Assembly: GCA_029747585.1 (NCBI GenBank)
Contig: JAPEVF010001333.1
Location: 1-10,926 of the forward strand
Direction of reading: 5' to 3'
Length of the DNA stretch: 10,926 nt
Source: Pleurotus djamor
Taxonomy: Eukaryota > Basidiomycota > Agaricomycetes > Agaricales > Pleurotaceae
Part shown: piece by piece, positions 9,501 to 10,926 of the stretch
Position numbering within the stretch: position 1 is the stretch's first letter
Layout: each line of letters opens with the position of its first letter
Program-made: the position numbers and the translations under genes
The notes under the pieces: generated by a model
Database searches by the model: none
What the model was told of the DNA's origin: nothing
Seen by the model: only the letters and a program-made list of their open reading frames with translations

Positions 9501-9890
9501 TGTCCCTGCAAGGAGTGAGTTCAGCGCACGAAGGGAATTCTGGAACTCATCAAAAGATAATTTTCCCTGGTGCATCCCACAAACTTCCATCTTCAACTTA
9601 TCCTCCCAACCGCGATCCAATGCCTTCATCCTGAACCTGAACACGAAATCCTCCCAGGACCAAGACAGAATGTCCGTACGATTTCCTGCAATCCAAGTAC
9701 GCAATACCGGGTCTTTGATGCAGCACAAAGCTACTCCAACTCTATCATCTTCAGCGACCTTCTTCAGCATAAAATAATCTTCAAGTGCCTCCTCGAACTT
9801 GCAAAGAACTAAAGGCACGATTTTCCCCTCGGTCAGGGAAGGTAAATCGTTAGGCCGAGCCTGATCGACTTTCGCGAGGTTGAGGGGCAT
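6504..9890 (-). CDS. Gag-Pol polyprotein of a Ty3/gypsy retrotransposon, 3'-truncated
   Basis: This is one continuous frame of 1128 codons from the first ATG (9890). Gag spans about residues 30-190. A zinc-knuckle-like site follows with Cys242, Cys245, His252 and Cys255 (C-x2-C-x6-H-x2-C, not the usual C-x2-C-x4-H-x4-C), then an Ala/Val-rich acidic linker. The protease has ALIDDGSS with probable catalytic Asp406, and a later ILGGPF. Reverse transcriptase has AKIDMTNAFFQ (Asp728) and YLDD at 790-793 (bases 7512-7523). RNase H has Asp945, Glu987, Asp1012 and Asp1055 in TTDAS, DKEM, FTDH and ADALSR. Together these would process Gag, copy element RNA into DNA and degrade the template in cytoplasmic particles. 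After SGSA (ending at 6528) seven residues come from the LTR-like block before TAA at 6506-6504. Integrase is missing. The frame stays open upstream of 9890, and the true N-terminus may lie there. Confidence 0.92.
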   Translation of the reverse strand: MPLNLAKVDQARPNDLPSLTEGKIVPLVLCKFEEALEDYFMLKKVAEDDRVGVALCCIKDPVLRTWIAGNRTDILSWSWEDFVFRFRMKALDRGWEDKLKMEVCGMHQGKLSFDEFQNSLRALNSLLAGTRQFLSDDELRTQLAAHLNHDLAERCSYQQLALIAEFDDWVHQVDLADRELRMERERINRLIQETQKLNIRSSAGSSNNAHRVAAVDNDSASRPRVPKLTQDERALLHEHNGCTYCRKFYAGHRRCQNWPDARTYKTLTWEMAQQARKLNRAGKTVAAVAAEPVVEASVAGGAVEDDVVYYDVEGVVAAVAAAPASARTSSYASATSCIVGGDASFDSDGDRCEFVSASVPSIPEPIHPLTEEPPLAPLATPQLTWDCLLFCPDSNSSHPCNGALIDDGSSVVLIKESFADSLGLKRRRLRRPVPLGSAFSGVSSDLLLHNFVAIVPHNSDHTFRSAVTLQAIVSPSLCTDVILGGPFIRANRLLVDLDKNSCIARLDNCRSVDLTATKSSISSQRVPGHRFIPLSEKKKSFNSKRRMFQSKEFSDRLQACFVAAEGGGELPPKDQVYVMSAVKERIDSLAFQEKLRTLDAQEKERYKDMFPSDIPPVHRLPDNIYHHFVLKEPTRAVKGKVYSCPRKYMEFWKTLVNQHLEAGRIRPSSSPFASPAFLIPKADPTALPRWVNDYRELNENTVPDNYPLTRVDTILSDAGKGVIWAKIDMTNAFFQTKVHPDDIKYTAVRTPIGLYEWVVMPMGCRNAPATHQRRMTEALRHLIGSICHVYLDDIIIWSSSVEEHIANVRKVMDALREASLYCSLKKTTLFCTELLFLGHKISQAGIQADPAKVERISQWPTPKTCGDVRKFLGLVRYVSVFLPRLVDMALVLSPFTSGSSDEAIRWQPEHQRAFDGIKTLVTSHDCLTVIDHENPGTKKIFLTTDASDLGTGAVLSFGDTWESARPVAFDSKGYSPAEKNYPTHDKEMLAIIRALKKFRCELLGSDFEIFTDHRTLEYFTRQKELSKRQLRWQELMADYSFKITYVRGADNCVADALSRTINDVTPVLPIAAVRLLACPVTRSSAAPSRLRVELDAALIQQIKDGYASDSWCRSLIASGSACYGPILP

Positions 9891-10566
9891 GGTTGCACGC
9901 TGGAAAGGTGAAATCTTCCAACGAGAAGACGGAGAAGGAGGAGAAGGTGGAGGTGTATGCGGTTCTGAGTTGAGGACAGGAGATGTATGCGCGCTAGTTT
10001 CTTCGTTCAACGGAGTCAACGGGCTTGGCGACCTGGGCAACTGGTCCGGTAGACTGCTGAGCGGGTTGGGAGAGAGAAGTACGAGTGGCGAGATGTCTNG
10101 GGGTAGATATGGGGGATGTGCGCCCACTCGTACTCGCCAAACGGGGTCTGGATGAAACTAGTTCAGTATTGATTCGCGGGCGTGATGGGTGGAAGTTCTG
10201 ATGGGACCCAGACGTCGTCGATGTAGGTGATGGCGTTTGGGTTGAGTTGAGGTGTAGCCGTTGCGGTGCTGGCCCTGACTGGGTGCGACGGCGTGGAACG
10301 GTTTCGGTTGTTGGACGCCGTGGTGACGACGCTGAGGCGAGGCGGGTTTGCACGTTTGGCTTACCCCAAGAGTCCACGGGTCGTCGTGGAGGCAGAGTTG
10401 AAGGTTGTTCGTTGCGCCTATCCCTAGTAGGGTGGTACAACGGTGACAACGGTGAAAGGCGAGGCGTTCCTATCCCAATGTGGGTGGACGCGTGGAGGAA
10501 AAGATTCCGTCGAGGCGAGGTTCCTGACGGTGATGGCCGTGATGACCCTGTGCGGTGATAACGCGT
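9891..10566 (-). other. Pro/Ser-rich upstream extension of Gag, split by the ambiguous base 10099
   Basis: From 10566 down to 10100 one minus-strand frame is open, and from about 10127 to 9891 the Gag-Pol frame is open. Both encode Pro-, Ser-, Thr- and Arg-rich sequence of the same style (for example TPSPTSTTSG and SPSPLTPLNE). The frames differ by one base, and dropping the N at 10099 puts them in register, giving one frame from 10566 to 6504. No ATG occurs in this frame before 9890. The extension is therefore either a Gag N-terminus reached by an unseen spliced or non-ATG start, or leader sequence that happens to be open. Disordered Pro/Ser-rich N-termini are common in basidiomycete gypsy Gag proteins, which favours the first. 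Confidence 0.5.
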
Positions 10567-10570
10567 TTAA

Positions 10571-10603
10571 TTCGCGAACAGGTGATACTTTGTCGTTCGC
10601 GAA
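10571..10603. repeat. Paired TTCGCGAA palindromes in the element leader
   Basis: TTCGCGAA occurs at 10571-10578 and again at 10596-10603. Each is self-complementary, so the pair is both a direct and an inverted repeat and could fold as a stem with a 17-nt loop. It lies between the candidate LTR and the Pro/Ser-rich extension, where gypsy elements keep their untranslated leader. Confidence 0.5.
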
Positions 10604-10635
10604 GTCCAGGAAAGTGATCGTCTTAAAAAAAAAAG

Positions 10636-10829
10636 TGTNAAAGTGAACACTAAGAGACGTAGACCGAAAGTAAGAGGATCAGAGACTGGATTCGAGAGAG
10701 GAAAGGAAAGATAAGTGACATGAGTATGGTCTACGGTTATATATATATCTTGGTCTTGTTTATCTCTATTATTCCTGGAAGCTTTACCCCTGGCTCCTTA
10801 GGAGCGTGTAAGGAGTGATCTTCCTTACA
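10636..10829 (-). repeat. Candidate 5' LTR of the gypsy element (194 bp)
   Basis: On the minus strand it starts TGTAAGGA at 10829 and ends CTTTnACA at 10636, giving TG...CA ends that pair as short inverted repeats if the N at 10639 is ignored. A TATA box lies about 80 nt in, and pyrimidine-rich sequence follows (TCTTTCCTTTCCTCTCTC). It lies upstream of Gag in the right order. Against it: no clear primer-binding site directly follows the end at 10636, only a run of ten Ts, with a TGG 25 nt on at 10610. The second LTR copy needed to prove the borders is absent. Confidence 0.45.
10737..10748 (-). promoter_or_regulatory. TATA box of the candidate 5' LTR
   Basis: ATATATATATAA on the minus strand, about 80 nt inside the candidate LTR and about 850 nt upstream of the first Gag ATG. 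The position fits a U3 promoter driving full-length element RNA. Confidence 0.45.
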
Positions 10830-10830
10830 C
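10793..10830. repeat. Two abutting perfect hairpins at the candidate LTR start
   Basis: GCTCC-TTA-GGAGC (10793-10805) is followed at once by a 9-bp stem GTGTAAGGA / TCCTTACAC with a 7-nt loop (10806-10830). The second stem includes the first bases of the candidate LTR. Both stems are perfect. They could form structure in RNA or extrude from DNA; no role is demonstrated. Confidence 0.7.
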
Positions 10831-10926
10831 CTTGTTCCCACCAGACGGGCTATGTTACCAAGTCAGATCATAATCCGTAGATCGCAAGTGAAGCAAGGAG
10901 GAGAAAAGCAACAGAAAGGGATAGCC

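Larger units (their letters stand above)
6528..10829 (-). mobile_element. Ty3/gypsy LTR retrotransposon, truncated (no integrase, no 3' LTR)
   Basis: On the minus strand the order is candidate 5' LTR (10829-10636), leader and Pro/Ser-rich extension, Gag, zinc knuckle, protease, reverse transcriptase and RNase H. That is the Ty3/gypsy order, in which integrase should follow RNase H. Integrase, any chromodomain and the 3' LTR are absent: the coding similarity stops at 6528, exactly where the LTR-like block 5895-6527 begins. The long ORF has no internal stop, suggesting a young insertion that was truncated recently. The element cannot integrate on its own. The right boundary is less certain than the left. 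Confidence 0.85.

Noticed and set aside
7479..9812. + strand open frames inside the Gag-Pol region.
   Set aside because: They are antisense shadows of a frame with clear reverse transcriptase, protease and RNase H motifs.
1..10926. CRISPR array, prokaryotic operon, tRNA or rRNA genes.
   Set aside because: The only array has 303-bp units without short spacer-repeat structure. Introns and retroelement type point to a fungus. No tRNA- or rRNA-like sequence was recognised by eye.

Overview
The window looks like nuclear DNA of a filamentous fungus, most likely a basidiomycete (Agaricomycetes). Three things suggest this: a short intron with a GTAAG-type donor, an F-box protein of the kind abundant in mushroom genomes (N-terminal helix, then a SKLPPEI-type F-box), and a single-ORF Ty3/gypsy Gag-Pol typical of those genomes. 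There is no bacterial gene packing. No tRNA, rRNA or CRISPR array was seen.

Layout from left to right. Bases 1-783 (+) are the 3' end of a gene for a Pro/Ser-rich, low-complexity protein with an RD/RG-rich tail. A pyrimidine-rich 3' flank and unassigned sequence follow. From about 1590 to 3864 there is a degenerate tandem array with a period of about 303 bp and seven to eight copies. Each copy starts with a splice-donor-like GTAAGT, followed by an intron-like and then an exon-like segment. It looks like a decayed tandem duplication of one intron-exon module, and I could not assign it to a family. Bases 3865-4789 hold no gene I can support. Bases 4790-5900 (+) are a two-exon F-box gene cut off at its 3' end.

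Bases 5895-6527 form an LTR-like block with TGTTAAGG at one end and CCATAACA at the other. To its left is the broken F-box gene. To its right, in opposite orientation, is the broken pol gene of a Ty3/gypsy element. Both reading frames run into the block and stop just inside it. The Gag-Pol ORF (6504-9890, -) carries Gag, zinc-knuckle, protease, reverse transcriptase and RNase H regions and then ends, so integrase and the 3' LTR are missing. A Pro/Ser-rich, ATG-less upstream extension (to 10566) joins Gag if the ambiguous base at 10099 is spurious. A candidate 5' LTR with a TATA box and two hairpins lies at 10636-10829.

The genes do not form a pathway. The window records mobile-element activity beside a host gene: an LTR apparently recombined so that an F-box gene on one side and a gypsy pol on the other each lost their 3' ends. 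The least explained feature is the 303-bp modular array.
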